Positions 54,002 through 63,338 of a stretch of DNA of 64,000 bases are shown here, one piece after another. Each line of letters begins with the position of its first letter. Position 1 is the first letter of the stretch. The position numbers and the translations under genes are program-made. Origin of the DNA: Devosia sp. 1566 (lineage in GTDB: Bacteria > Pseudomonadota > Alphaproteobacteria > Rhizobiales > Devosiaceae). The DNA is taken from positions 1,984,001 through 2,048,000 of the forward strand of contig NZ_CP034767.1 of NCBI RefSeq assembly GCF_004005995.1. The letters run 5' to 3'. The notes under the pieces are model-generated. The model searched no databases. It had not been told where the DNA came from and was given only the letters and a program-made list of their open reading frames with translations.

Positions 54002-57000
54002 TCATGAGGCCAGTGCGTTGAAGATCACATCGACATGGTAGTTTGTGGCGTTGTAGCTGCCGTTGGGGAAGGCGCTGGTCCCGCCATAGGCGAACAGACC
54101 ATTGCCGCCGCTGGAGGCGCTTGACGGTGCAGTCAGCGGCCCGGAGGTTACCGGGGAGGCGAGGCCAAATGGCGTGGCCGAGTAGTTGCCATTGGTGTGG
54201 TAGGAAACGACATAGGTGGTGTTCGCCTCAATGGCGATCGGGGTGGCAAAGGAGGCTGTCTGCCAGCCGCTGGCGGTCTCGTTCTGGAAGATCACGCTGC
54301 CCTTTGACTGGCCGTCGGCAGTCCAAAGCGCGCCCGTGTGCAGCCCGGTATTTTGGGGCCCCTTGTAGAACTTGATCCCGCTCACCACGCCGGCCACCGA
54401 ACTGGTGAACTTCATTCCAAGTTGAACCGGACTAGGATCATTGACGGTCACCGTTACGGGCGTCGCCGTTTCGGGGAACAGCGAGATCCCCGTCGCCGCC
54501 GGAGCTACCGTTACCGCCACGTGGGCCGAAGCCGTCCCGCCACGCCCGTCAGCCACAGTATACGAGAACCCTGCCGGACCTGCGTAATCCGCTGCTGGTG
54601 TAAAGGTGACCAGCTTGGTCTGTGGATCGAATACCACCGTGCCATTGCTGGCGCCGCTCACGCCGGTGATCGTGAGCGTATCGCCATCGCTATCGCTGTC
54701 ATTGGCCAACAAGGACGCGGCCGTGACCTGCATCGCAGCATTGAGCTGCGTGGTGAGGCCAGCATCGTTGACTGCAACCGGCGCGGTGTTGGCGCCCTGC
54801 TGATAAAACACGTCCACCCAGTAATTGGTCGCGTTCAGGCTACGGTCGGGTGGGGTATTTGTGTTCTCATAGGAGAACAGCCCGTTGAGACTCCCCGGAC
54901 TGCTCTGCGGCGCAGTGAGCAGCCCATTTGTTGTAGCAGTGTTGAAGTAACCGGGGCTGGCCGAGTAATGGCCGTTCGGTGCGCGATAGGAAACGATGTA
55001 GCTGGCGCCGGCGGAGATCGCGATGGGCGTGCTGAAATTGGCCGATTGCCACCCAGATGCCGTCTCGTTTTCAAAGACGACAGTGCCCATCACGGCACCA
55101 GTGCTGGACCATAAAGTGCCGGTATGGGTCCCCGTATTCTGTGGGCCCTTGTAGAAGCGCATCCCCGAAATAAAGCCGCTGGATGCAGCGGTGAACCGCA
55201 TGCCCAATTCCACTGATCGCGCCTCATTTACGCTGACCGTTGCCGGCGTGACGTTATCGGCAAAGACGTTGCTGCCTACCACTGGCTCGGTGACGGCCAC
55301 GCCCACGGAAGCTGACGCGGTTCCCCCACGGCCGTCCGAGACTGCATAATTGAAACTCGCCTGCCCGGCATACCCGGCATTGGGTGTGAAGGTCACGACA
55401 TTGGTCTGTGCATTAAAGCCCACGGCACCGTTCACCGCACCACTGACGCCCGTGATGGTCAGCGGGTCTCCGTCCGGGTCATTGTCATTGGCAAGGAGGG
55501 TCGGGGCGGCGATCTGGAGCACCTGCCCCCGCCCCGTGACCATCCCCGTGTCATTGGCGGCCACGGGAGCACGATTGACGGGTGGCGTTACGGTCACGGC
55601 CACACTTGCGCTGGCTGTCCCGCCCTCCCCATCCGCTACCGTGTAGCTAAAGGACGCCGCGCCGGAAAAGCCGCTGGTGGGGGTAAAGACGATCGTGTTG
55701 GTCTGGACGTTGAACACGGCCGTGCCATTGTTGGACCCGCTAATGCCCGTAACGGTCAGCGGGTCACCGTCGGGATCGGTGTCATTGGCGAGGAGGGTCG
55801 CGGCATTGATCGTTAGCGCCGTATTGACGACCGTGTTGAAGCCGCTATCGTCGCCCGGGACAGGGTCCCGGTTGAGCTGAACGGCTGACTCGAACAGCAC
55901 GTCCACCCAGTAGTTCGTTCCCTTGAAGCTACTGGTCGGTATGAGGTTGTCGGCGCCGTAAGTGAAAACGCCGTTGCCTGCTGCTGGCGCCGTAAGCGGG
56001 CCGTTGCTCTGGGGCGCGGTGAAATAATTCGACGTCGTGGCGTAGCCTCCATTGCTTTGGAAGCTGGCGACATAGGTCGTGCCGGCGGTGATCTGAACCG
56101 GATTGCTGAAGAGAACCGTCTGCCAGCCACTGGCCGTTTCGTTCACAAAGGTTGCCGTGGCCAGTTGCTTGCCGGTGCTGCTCCAAAGCGTGCCGGTATG
56201 CGTGCCGGTATCGGTAGCGCTCTTGTAGTACTTGATCCCGGTGATTGCCCCGGCCGCGGAAGCCACGAACTTGATGCCCAGATTGACCTCTGACTGGTCC
56301 GTTCCGCTCACAACGGCCGGGGCCGCCCCTGGCGCAAACAGCGAGGTAGTGGAAAGTGTCGGCACCACCACCATGTTGACCTGCGCCGAACCGGTGCCAC
56401 CGCGCCCATCCGACACCGAATACCCAAACGAGGCTTCACCGACAAAGCCTGGCGTGGGGGTGAAAGTCAGGGTCTGCGCGTTAGCGTCGAAGACCACCGA
56501 ACCGCCTGAGGCCGCCCCAGCCCCGATAATGGTGAGTGGATCATTGTTGGGGTCGGCATCGTTCGCCAGCAGTGTCGAGGCGAGAAACGTAATCGGCCGA
56601 TCACGGAGCACCGGGAAGCCGTCGTCGTTCTGTGGCGCGGGCGGATCATTGGGCGTGGGAACACCGCTATAAACGACATCTACCCAGTAATTGGTGTTGG
56701 ACTGCGTAACTGGAGCTACGTCTGAGTTGCCGTAGCTGAAGACCCCGCTGGTCGATGTCAGCCCTCCACGCGTTTTGGGCGTGGCAAAATGGTTGGTGGT
56801 TGCCGCATAGCCCCCGCGGGTGGACAAGCTCGCCACATAGGTGGTCCCCGCCGTGATGGAAACGGGCGAGTCGAAGATCACCGTTTGCCAGCCGCTCGCT
56901 GTCTCCGCCGTGAAAGTAGCCTTAGCCAACCGAACGTCGCCGGGACCCCACAAAGTGCCGATATGCTCGCCGGCATTGCCCATGCCCTTGTAATAGCGGA

Positions 57001-59710
57001 TTCCCACTATGCTGCCCGAAGTGGCAGCGCTGAAGCGCACGCCGACATTGACCGGGTTAGGATCGCGGTTGAGCGGGTTGGCCGGAAGATCATTGGGCCC
57101 GAACAGGTGACCGGTGCCACCCTGGTCGACATTGACGGTCACCCCGGCAGTTGGCGTTTCCAGATTGATGCTGTCATCCACCGCGCGCGTACGGATGGTA
57201 TAGTTGCCTCCCGAAATGGGCGTCCAGCTATAGGTCCAGTTTGTGGTGCCGCTGGCCCGGTGCCACGAGGTGCCGCCATTGGTCGAAACCTCGACCACGG
57301 CCACACTCCCCCCGCCGGCATCACTTGCCGTGCCGGTGATCGTCACTGTTTGGGCAGCAGTCAGCTGGCCCGTTGCCGTTGGCGACGTGATCGTTGTCGT
57401 GGGCGCCAGATCATCTTCGCTCTCGGAAGCGGCAACCAGGCTTTCCATCAGGGTGGCCGGTTGCACCCCCATCTCGGCGAACAGGTTGACCATGGCCTGT
57501 TGCACATTGGGGTCGGTCGGGGTCGCTTCGTTGTCGTGGTGGCTGTCGAGGCCCCAGGACCAGTAAACCGTGCCGGCACTAAACACCAAGGCCCCGCTGG
57601 GCGCCCGATACATGGTCAGGCTGTGGGACGCCGTTCCCGAGCCAACCGCACTGCCATAGTCCAGCAGCAGGCTTTCGACGTCCACAGTAGTGGATGACAG
57701 CGGCACCAAGCCCGCTGGCCGGAAACCGTTGTCGAGATCGGAATTCCACTCATAACCGAGCAGGTTCTTGGTGAGCGTATAAACCTCGCCCGGCTCCAGA
57801 TCGGCAACCTCCGTATTGCTCCAAAAGCGCAGGTTGGACATGTCATAGGGTATGTCGATGGCGTCCAGCCGATAGGAATCGACGGTGAAGATCGTGCCCG
57901 TTAGCGCGTTCTCGGGCTTGCCGGAGCCAAGCACCGGGTCCCGCCAGGTGGACGTGGTTCCCTCTGCGTCCGTATTAGCGTTGTCCCAGCGCTCTTTATA
58001 GGAGACCAGCGTCTTGTATGGCGTATTGGTGCCATCGATGCTGTTTTCCCAGCGGGTCTCCCAATAAACGTCATTGCCGCTCCAGAACGACAGATTGACG
58101 CCCGCATCGCGTGCCGCCTCGACATTGGCCCGCTGCTCGCTCGACCAATATTCGTCGTGGCCGACGGTGAGGAAGATCTCGCCATTAAGCAGCTGGGCTG
58201 CGTCCGAGGCGGTGTCGATCCCAGAAATGTAATCGACGTCATAGCCGTTCTGCTCGAGAAAGCGGATCGCGGCATATTCCGCGCCAAACACATAGTTCTG
58301 CGGGCCGGACGAGAAACCACCATCGCGTGAAATAATCGGCCGGTTATAGCTGACCGCACTCGCACGACCCGCCCGGCCGCCGGCTTCAATGCCGCCATAA
58401 AGGTTGTAGCCGCCCCACCAGTTGTAGGCCTGCCAGGTCGTGTCAGAAGTCTGGAAGGTTATGTCGCTCGGAGCATCATCATCGCGCACGATGAAGGGGA
58501 TCATGTTTTCCCCGCCTGAGCCGTCAAACCGCGTCAGCTTGGCGAAATACACGCCTGAAACGGCGTCGTCCGGGATTTCCCACGAGGCTGATACTGACCA
58601 GTTGCCCGCATCAACCAGCTTGGTTTCCTCATCCTTGTAGGGGATCGGCTGCATCACCGGGGCGGCCAAGTCCCGGTCGATGCTGTCCATCAGCCGGGCA
58701 CCCGCCCCGCCATAATAGCCAAGCCGGTAGATATCGATCCGGTAGTCAGTCGAATCGGTGTTGATCTTGAAGTCGACGGTTTCGCCATGATTGCTGGTGA
58801 ACTGCGCCGCAAAACCCTCGATCGAGGCATCGGCCTTGCCAATCATCCACTCGCTCTCGGGCGTACCCTCTTCCAGGTTTTCCAGCACAATGGCGTTGGG
58901 CGGGGGCGCGCCAGGGAGATCGGAAGGAGCCGCCGACGGATCCAGCCCAATTCCGGGCGATCCCCGCGGCGGCGTAGGGGCGGCAATCTCATCGGATGGC
59001 TCAAGCAGGATCAGCGTATTGGGCGAATAACCGGTCGGCAGCCCACTGCTGGCCGTCGGCCCACCGGTGCGCACCGAACACATGGTGCAGGCCCGTCCGG
59101 TACAGGATCCGCAGGGGGTCGTCGCAGCAGCGTTCAGCCAGCTGCCGCGCCAGTCGGGGCTGGCCGCTCCCGCCGGCGTCAATGTGGGGGTCGCTGCAAC
59201 AGTCGCCGTTTCGGCGCTGACCTTGAGGGCTGCAGGTGTCGCTGCGCTCGACTTGTCTTCCCGGCCCAAGTTGGCACTGGCTGCAGTTGCCTGGGCAAGA
59301 TCGGGCGCGCTGCCCGTCGGCAGTTCCACCGAGCCGGCTGCAGCCATGGCCACTGCTGCCGGCGGCAACATAGGTGTTGGCTTACTCGCGGAACTGTCCC
59401 GGGCGGACGGAGCTAAGTTGGACGGGGACACCTCGGCACTTGGCAGCAGAATGGGCTTTCCCGCTTGGGAAAAATACGTTTCCTTATCGGTATTTGCACC
59501 GAGGTTTTGAAGTCTGTTCGGTCGATGCTGCATCGCGCCGGACGCGGCAGTTCCGACGGAGCTCGCGGCATTGCCCGCCCGGTAGCTGGTGCTTGCGCGT
59601 TCGCCTGCCTTGAATCGGGAAACCGGGCTGCCGAACATTGCGCTGCCGCCCGACGCACCCTGGTAACGGGCCGTCGACTGGCTGCCGCCGTTGCTGCGAT
59701 AGGATTTCAT
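54002..59710 (-). CDS. Giant repeat protein: dimethylformamidase-like domain with DUF4082 and cadherin-like repeats
   Basis: A 1902-residue protein from ATG 59710 (MKSYRSNGG); the frame is open to 59863 but without a ribosome site. Layout: disordered Ala/Ser-rich 1-260 with a CxxCxxxxCxxC cluster near 201-212; N,N-dimethylformamidase beta-subunit-like domain about 270-755 (FLTVGHDEYWSSEQR and SFWSGNDVYWETRWE are its hallmarks); Ig-like 765-860; then DUF4082, cadherin-like, DUF4082, cadherin-like x2, DUF4082, cadherin-like, DUF4082 to the end. No signal peptide and no RTX nonapeptides. It heads the type I secretion genes, so it is their probable substrate. Confidence 0.85.
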   Translation of the reverse strand: MKSYRSNGGSQSTARYQGASGGSAMFGSPVSRFKAGERASTSYRAGNAASSVGTAASGAMQHRPNRLQNLGANTDKETYFSQAGKPILLPSAEVSPSNLAPSARDSSASKPTPMLPPAAVAMAAAGSVELPTGSAPDLAQATAASANLGREDKSSAATPAALKVSAETATVAATPTLTPAGAASPDWRGSWLNAAATTPCGSCTGRACTMCSVRTGGPTASSGLPTGYSPNTLILLEPSDEIAAPTPPRGSPGIGLDPSAAPSDLPGAPPPNAIVLENLEEGTPESEWMIGKADASIEGFAAQFTSNHGETVDFKINTDSTDYRIDIYRLGYYGGAGARLMDSIDRDLAAPVMQPIPYKDEETKLVDAGNWSVSASWEIPDDAVSGVYFAKLTRFDGSGGENMIPFIVRDDDAPSDITFQTSDTTWQAYNWWGGYNLYGGIEAGGRAGRASAVSYNRPIISRDGGFSSGPQNYVFGAEYAAIRFLEQNGYDVDYISGIDTASDAAQLLNGEIFLTVGHDEYWSSEQRANVEAARDAGVNLSFWSGNDVYWETRWENSIDGTNTPYKTLVSYKERWDNANTDAEGTTSTWRDPVLGSGKPENALTGTIFTVDSYRLDAIDIPYDMSNLRFWSNTEVADLEPGEVYTLTKNLLGYEWNSDLDNGFRPAGLVPLSSTTVDVESLLLDYGSAVGSGTASHSLTMYRAPSGALVFSAGTVYWSWGLDSHHDNEATPTDPNVQQAMVNLFAEMGVQPATLMESLVAASESEDDLAPTTTITSPTATGQLTAAQTVTITGTASDAGGGSVAVVEVSTNGGTSWHRASGTTNWTYSWTPISGGNYTIRTRAVDDSINLETPTAGVTVNVDQGGTGHLFGPNDLPANPLNRDPNPVNVGVRFSAATSGSIVGIRYYKGMGNAGEHIGTLWGPGDVRLAKATFTAETASGWQTVIFDSPVSITAGTTYVASLSTRGGYAATTNHFATPKTRGGLTSTSGVFSYGNSDVAPVTQSNTNYWVDVVYSGVPTPNDPPAPQNDDGFPVLRDRPITFLASTLLANDADPNNDPLTIIGAGAASGGSVVFDANAQTLTFTPTPGFVGEASFGYSVSDGRGGTGSAQVNMVVVPTLSTTSLFAPGAAPAVVSGTDQSEVNLGIKFVASAAGAITGIKYYKSATDTGTHTGTLWSSTGKQLATATFVNETASGWQTVLFSNPVQITAGTTYVASFQSNGGYATTSNYFTAPQSNGPLTAPAAGNGVFTYGADNLIPTSSFKGTNYWVDVLFESAVQLNRDPVPGDDSGFNTVVNTALTINAATLLANDTDPDGDPLTVTGISGSNNGTAVFNVQTNTIVFTPTSGFSGAASFSYTVADGEGGTASASVAVTVTPPVNRAPVAANDTGMVTGRGQVLQIAAPTLLANDNDPDGDPLTITGVSGAVNGAVGFNAQTNVVTFTPNAGYAGQASFNYAVSDGRGGTASASVGVAVTEPVVGSNVFADNVTPATVSVNEARSVELGMRFTAASSGFISGMRFYKGPQNTGTHTGTLWSSTGAVMGTVVFENETASGWQSANFSTPIAISAGASYIVSYRAPNGHYSASPGYFNTATTNGLLTAPQSSPGSLNGLFSYENTNTPPDRSLNATNYWVDVFYQQGANTAPVAVNDAGLTTQLNAAMQVTAASLLANDSDSDGDTLTITGVSGASNGTVVFDPQTKLVTFTPAADYAGPAGFSYTVADGRGGTASAHVAVTVAPAATGISLFPETATPVTVTVNDPSPVQLGMKFTSSVAGVVSGIKFYKGPQNTGLHTGALWTADGQSKGSVIFQNETASGWQTASFATPIAIEANTTYVVSYHTNGNYSATPFGLASPVTSGPLTAPSSASSGGNGLFAYGGTSAFPNGSYNATNYHVDVIFNALAS

Positions 59711-59860
59711 GTCAGCCCGCCAAATGCTTGAAGACCATGAAAATTGCATGCGTGGCCGTAAGCCGAAATCAACCGAAGGATTGCTCGCGCCTAGCTCACA
59801 TTGCAGCCTGATCCGGAAAGATACGCAGGTTGCACCACGCAGGTCCGCTCGGAGCGGCGC

Positions 59861-59913
59861 CACTACTCCTAGCCCGTTCCGGTGATTGCATCGCCGCCCG
59901 CACTATTCCTAGC
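59861..59913. repeat. Direct repeat CACTAYTCCTAGC in divergent promoter region
   Basis: The 13-base motif occurs at 59861-59873 and 59901-59913, exactly 40 bases apart (one T/C difference), in the 255-base region between the giant protein gene and the glycosyltransferase at 59966. The spacing of about four helical turns suits a pair of regulator sites. No other feature is clear there. Confidence 0.45.
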
Positions 59914-59965
59914 ATCGGCTGTTCGACCGAGCTCCGCTTGAGGGGCCGTTAGCAGGAGCACCGCC

Positions 59966-61273
59966 TTGAAGATTCTGGTCTTTGCGCACAAGCTCGAGGT
60001 CGGCGGCACCCAGGTTAACGCCATCGAGTTAGCCGCCCAGATGCGCGATGCGCATGGCCACGATGTCGTGCTTTTCGCCGTGCCCGGTCCCATGGTCGCG
60101 CTCGTCGAGGACAAGGGGCTTCGCTATATCCCCGCCCCGACCGGCGCCGGTTATTCCCCTAGGCGGATGCGAGCGTTATATCGGCTAGCCCAAGCCGAGC
60201 ACCTCGACCTCATCCATGTCTGGGATGCACCGCAATACCTGGAAGCGATGTTTGCCGTCCACCTTTGGACGCGGGTGCCCATGGTGGTCACCTCCATGGC
60301 CATGGTGGTGAACAACGAGTTCCCCCGGCACATCCGGACTACTTTCGGGACGCCCGACCTCGTGGCCCAGGCTGTGCGCTCCGGCCGCCGGGCAAGCCCG
60401 CTCTTGCCGCCGGTGGATACCGACTTCAACCAGCCCGACCCCGCGCAAGGCCAGGACTTTCGCGAACGCCACTCCTTCTCGGAGAGCGACATTGTTCTCG
60501 TCACCGTCAGCCGTCTTGTGCACTGGATGAAAGCCGAAAGTCTGCGGGATACGATCGAGGCCGTCCGCAGCCTAGGTCACGATCTGCCCCTGCACTTCGT
60601 GATCGTTGGTGACGGCACCGCCCGCCCCGAGATCGAAGCGCTATCCGAAGAGGTCAACCGCGAACTCGGCCGCACCGCCGTGCATGTGATCGGCCCGATG
60701 CTCGATCCCCGTCCCGCCTATGCTGCGGCTGACATCGTCATCGGCATGGGCGGATCCGCTTTGCGTGGCATGGCTTTCGCCAAGCCGGTTATCGTAGTGG
60801 GCGAACAGGGGTTCTCCGGCGCTTTCACGCCCGAAACGGCACCGAGTTTCCTCCAGATGGGCATCTATGGCCTTGGCGACGGCCAGTCCGGCCGCGCGCA
60901 ACTAACCCGGCATATCGCCGAGCTTGCGGCCGCCCCCGAACGTCTTGCCGAACTGGGCGCGTTCGGCCGAGCCTTTGTCACCCGCAATTTCAGCCTGGCC
61001 CAGGTCGCGAGCGATCTGCACCAACTCATGGCCGATTGCGTCGTCGCACAGCCGAGCTTTGGGCAATTTGCGGCCGACATGACGCGCACAACCGCGCTGT
61101 TCGTCGCGCATCGGCTTCTTCCCTATCAATGGCGCGCCCGGCTCAGCTGGGCCAAGTCCAGGCACCGCCAGCAACTGCTAACCTCCGTCCAGTTCCGGGG
61201 GCAGGCTTCGGCGACCCTCGACTTGCCGACTAACCCGACTGCACCAAGCCAAGGCGCTGGCCCGCCAGCGTAA
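59966..61273 (+). CDS. Glycosyltransferase family 4
   Basis: A 435-residue GT-B glycosyltransferase starting at TTG 59966, 7 bases after AGGAG. The N-terminal domain opens KILVFAHKLEVGGTQVNAIELA, the glycine-rich acceptor loop. The C-terminal donor domain has VTVSRLVHWMKAESLRDTIEA and FVIVGDGTARPEIEAL, and the ADIVIGMGGSALRGMAFAKPVIVVGEQGF segment replaces the usual EGFGL motif. Its 3' end overlaps the convergent GT2 gene by 44 bases. Confidence 0.9.
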   Translation: MKILVFAHKLEVGGTQVNAIELAAQMRDAHGHDVVLFAVPGPMVALVEDKGLRYIPAPTGAGYSPRRMRALYRLAQAEHLDLIHVWDAPQYLEAMFAVHLWTRVPMVVTSMAMVVNNEFPRHIRTTFGTPDLVAQAVRSGRRASPLLPPVDTDFNQPDPAQGQDFRERHSFSESDIVLVTVSRLVHWMKAESLRDTIEAVRSLGHDLPLHFVIVGDGTARPEIEALSEEVNRELGRTAVHVIGPMLDPRPAYAAADIVIGMGGSALRGMAFAKPVIVVGEQGFSGAFTPETAPSFLQMGIYGLGDGQSGRAQLTRHIAELAAAPERLAELGAFGRAFVTRNFSLAQVASDLHQLMADCVVAQPSFGQFAADMTRTTALFVAHRLLPYQWRARLSWAKSRHRQQLLTSVQFRGQASATLDLPTNPTAPSQGAGPPA

Positions 61274-62162
61274 CCCCGCCGCGGAGTTTCCGGCTCAAGC
61301 TTTCAAGAACCGTCATCGTGCTGGGCGGATAATGAGCAATGCTGGCCAGCAACAGGCGCCGCGCCATTCTGGGTTTGCCGGTCTTGAACAGGACGCGGGC
61401 CGCGTTACGCATGATGGCAGCCTTTTGCCGCGGATAACGCTGCAGCAGTTGCTTGTTGTTCTTGGCGATCAGCAACTCGCCCAGCATCTGGCGGCGCGAG
61501 TTCATCGAGATGCTGTCACCCGACACAAACCCTAGCACTGCGGCGTCTGTATGCTCGAAAATCTTGGTGTGCTGCGCCAGCCGAACCGCAAATTCCCAAT
61601 CCTCATTGGCCCGGGCCCGCTCATCGAACCAAGGGCCTGGCGGCATGCAGTCGGCCCGGAACAGCGCGCACTGAACGCTTAGCCGGTTCTCATCGAGCAG
61701 GCGGCCCACCTGGTCACCAACTGCGGGCAATCGCCCCTTGGGCGAGGGCGTCACCGAAACATAGCCCGGCCCGTAACGGAGCCGGTCATCCCGTCCATAA
61801 TAGATCTTGGGGCCCGTAACCGCACCGAACTCGGCTTCAAGCCCTGCCAACAGCACAAGCTGCCCCTCGAGTTTGCCCGGCAGCCACAGATCATCGCTAT
61901 CCTGAAAGGCGATGAACGCGCCGCGCGCTTCGGCAATCCCGCTATTGCGCGCCGCTCCGGCGCCGCCATTGACCGGCCGGCGAACCAGCCGCACCCGTGG
62001 GTCATCGATCTGCTGCACCAGCGCCGCGATATCCTGGGTAGAGGCGTCGTCTACGACGATGACTTCGAGATCCTGGAACGACTGGGTCAACACCGAACCC
62101 ATCGCGCTGGGCAAACTATGGGCTCGATTGAAGGTCGGCAGGATAACCGAGATGAGTGGCAT
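61230..62162 (-). CDS. Glycosyltransferase family 2
   Basis: A 310-residue GT-A enzyme: ISVILPTFNRAHSLPSAMGSVL at the N-terminus, VDDAST, and the DxD region FIAFQDSDDLWLPGK near residue 90. The acceptor region has DERARANEDWEFAVRLAQ. A basic C-terminal helix follows. It stands on the opposite strand to its glycosyltransferase neighbours; its last 44 bases overlap the 3' end of the GT4 gene. Confidence 0.9.
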   Translation of the reverse strand: MPLISVILPTFNRAHSLPSAMGSVLTQSFQDLEVIVVDDASTQDIAALVQQIDDPRVRLVRRPVNGGAGAARNSGIAEARGAFIAFQDSDDLWLPGKLEGQLVLLAGLEAEFGAVTGPKIYYGRDDRLRYGPGYVSVTPSPKGRLPAVGDQVGRLLDENRLSVQCALFRADCMPPGPWFDERARANEDWEFAVRLAQHTKIFEHTDAAVLGFVSGDSISMNSRRQMLGELLIAKNNKQLLQRYPRQKAAIMRNAARVLFKTGKPRMARRLLLASIAHYPPSTMTVLESLSRKLRGGVTLAGQRLGLVQSG

Positions 62163-62447
62163 GAATGCGCTCTGCTTGATCTTCGGCGCGACCCAACTCG
62201 GCCGCGCGTCTCCGTGCTGGCGACAGTAAGGAGTTCACCCCCGCTAGGGAGGCTACCCAAAGGACAGCTGACCCAAACCATTGGGCGTAACCCACGGTGC
62301 CGCCTACATCGAACCACGGATCGATGTTGACGCTTCACCCTGATTGCTGAGGTGAAAAACCGTTGGAGACCAACAAGGATAACAACCAGTTCCGACCCTT
62401 GCTGTCATGGCGCGGACACTGGACTTGCGTTTAACGGAGACACTGAA

Positions 62448-63338
62448 TTGAACGCGATCGCTGAACCGGCCGAGCGGCTGGCCATCATCATAGTGGCCTA
62501 CAACAGTGCCGATGCCCTGCCCGGCTTGCTCGACTCGATCCAGCAGCACCGCACCGAAGTCGCACGACTGGACGTTGTTGTGATCGACAACGATTCCCAC
62601 GATGACTCCGTCGCCATTTCCCAGGCCCATCCTGTGGGTGCTATTGTCGTGCCAACCCGCCGCAATGGCGGCTATGCGGCCGGCATCAATATCGGTGCGG
62701 CCCTGGCCGGACCTGAGGCGCACCTGCTGATCCTCAACCCGGACACCAGGCTCCAGCCTGGCACCATGCGCCTCTTGCTCGAGCGTATCGCCGATCCGCG
62801 GATTGGGGTTGCCGTGCCCAAGCTGCTCCACGACGACGGCACCCTCGCCGCTTCGCTGCGGCGCGAGCCCTCGGTGATCACCGCCTGGTCCGACGCTTTG
62901 GTCGGCACCGCCGTTGCTGCCCGCATGGGCTTGGGTGAAATCGTCGCCAGCAAGGACCTTTATGAAAAGGGCGGGGAAATCGAATGGGCCAGCGGCGCCG
63001 CCTTGCTGGTCTCGGCCGAGGCGCGCCGCGCCGTCGGTGAATGGGACGAGTCCTTCTTTCTTTACAGCGAAGAGGTCGATTATCTCCGCCGCGTCCGGGT
63101 CGCAGGCTTTACCCCGGCCTATGTCGCGCAAGCCCATGTCACCCATAAGGGCGGCGCCTATCATGAGAGCACCTATCTCTCGGCGCTGATGACCACGAAC
63201 CGCATCCGCTACTTCCGCCGCCATCATGGTCCGCTGGCCACTTGGGCCTTCCGGATGGCGCTGATTGTGGGCTCCACCATGCGCACGCCCCTTGGCCGCG
63301 GCCACCGTGCCGCCCTGCGTGCCGCCCTAGCCGGCTAG
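62448..63338 (+). CDS. Glycosyltransferase family 2, rhamnosyltransferase-like
   Basis: A 296-residue enzyme starting at TTG 62448, 7 bases after GGAGA; the frame back to 62352 has no good start. LAIIIVAYNSADALPGLLDSI, VDVVVIDNDSHDD-type strand (DVVVIDNDSHDD), GGYAAGINIGAALAG and LILNPDTRL are typical of WbbL-like transferases, as is the late FFLYSEEVDYLRRVRVAGF. Its TAG stop shares the bases CTAG with the stop of the convergent GT4 gene. Confidence 0.88.
   Translation: MNAIAEPAERLAIIIVAYNSADALPGLLDSIQQHRTEVARLDVVVIDNDSHDDSVAISQAHPVGAIVVPTRRNGGYAAGINIGAALAGPEAHLLILNPDTRLQPGTMRLLLERIADPRIGVAVPKLLHDDGTLAASLRREPSVITAWSDALVGTAVAARMGLGEIVASKDLYEKGGEIEWASGAALLVSAEARRAVGEWDESFFLYSEEVDYLRRVRVAGFTPAYVAQAHVTHKGGAYHESTYLSALMTTNRIRYFRRHHGPLATWAFRMALIVGSTMRTPLGRGHRAALRAALAG

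Noticed and set aside
54002..59710. RTX toxin or adhesin with calcium-binding nonapeptides
   Set aside because: No GGxGxDxxx repeats are visible; the repeats are DUF4082 and cadherin-like units.
62327..62350. TTGACG and TTCACC/GGTGAA inverted repeat before the rhamnosyltransferase-like gene
   Set aside because: No -10 element at suitable spacing and weak symmetry; not enough for a promoter or operator call.
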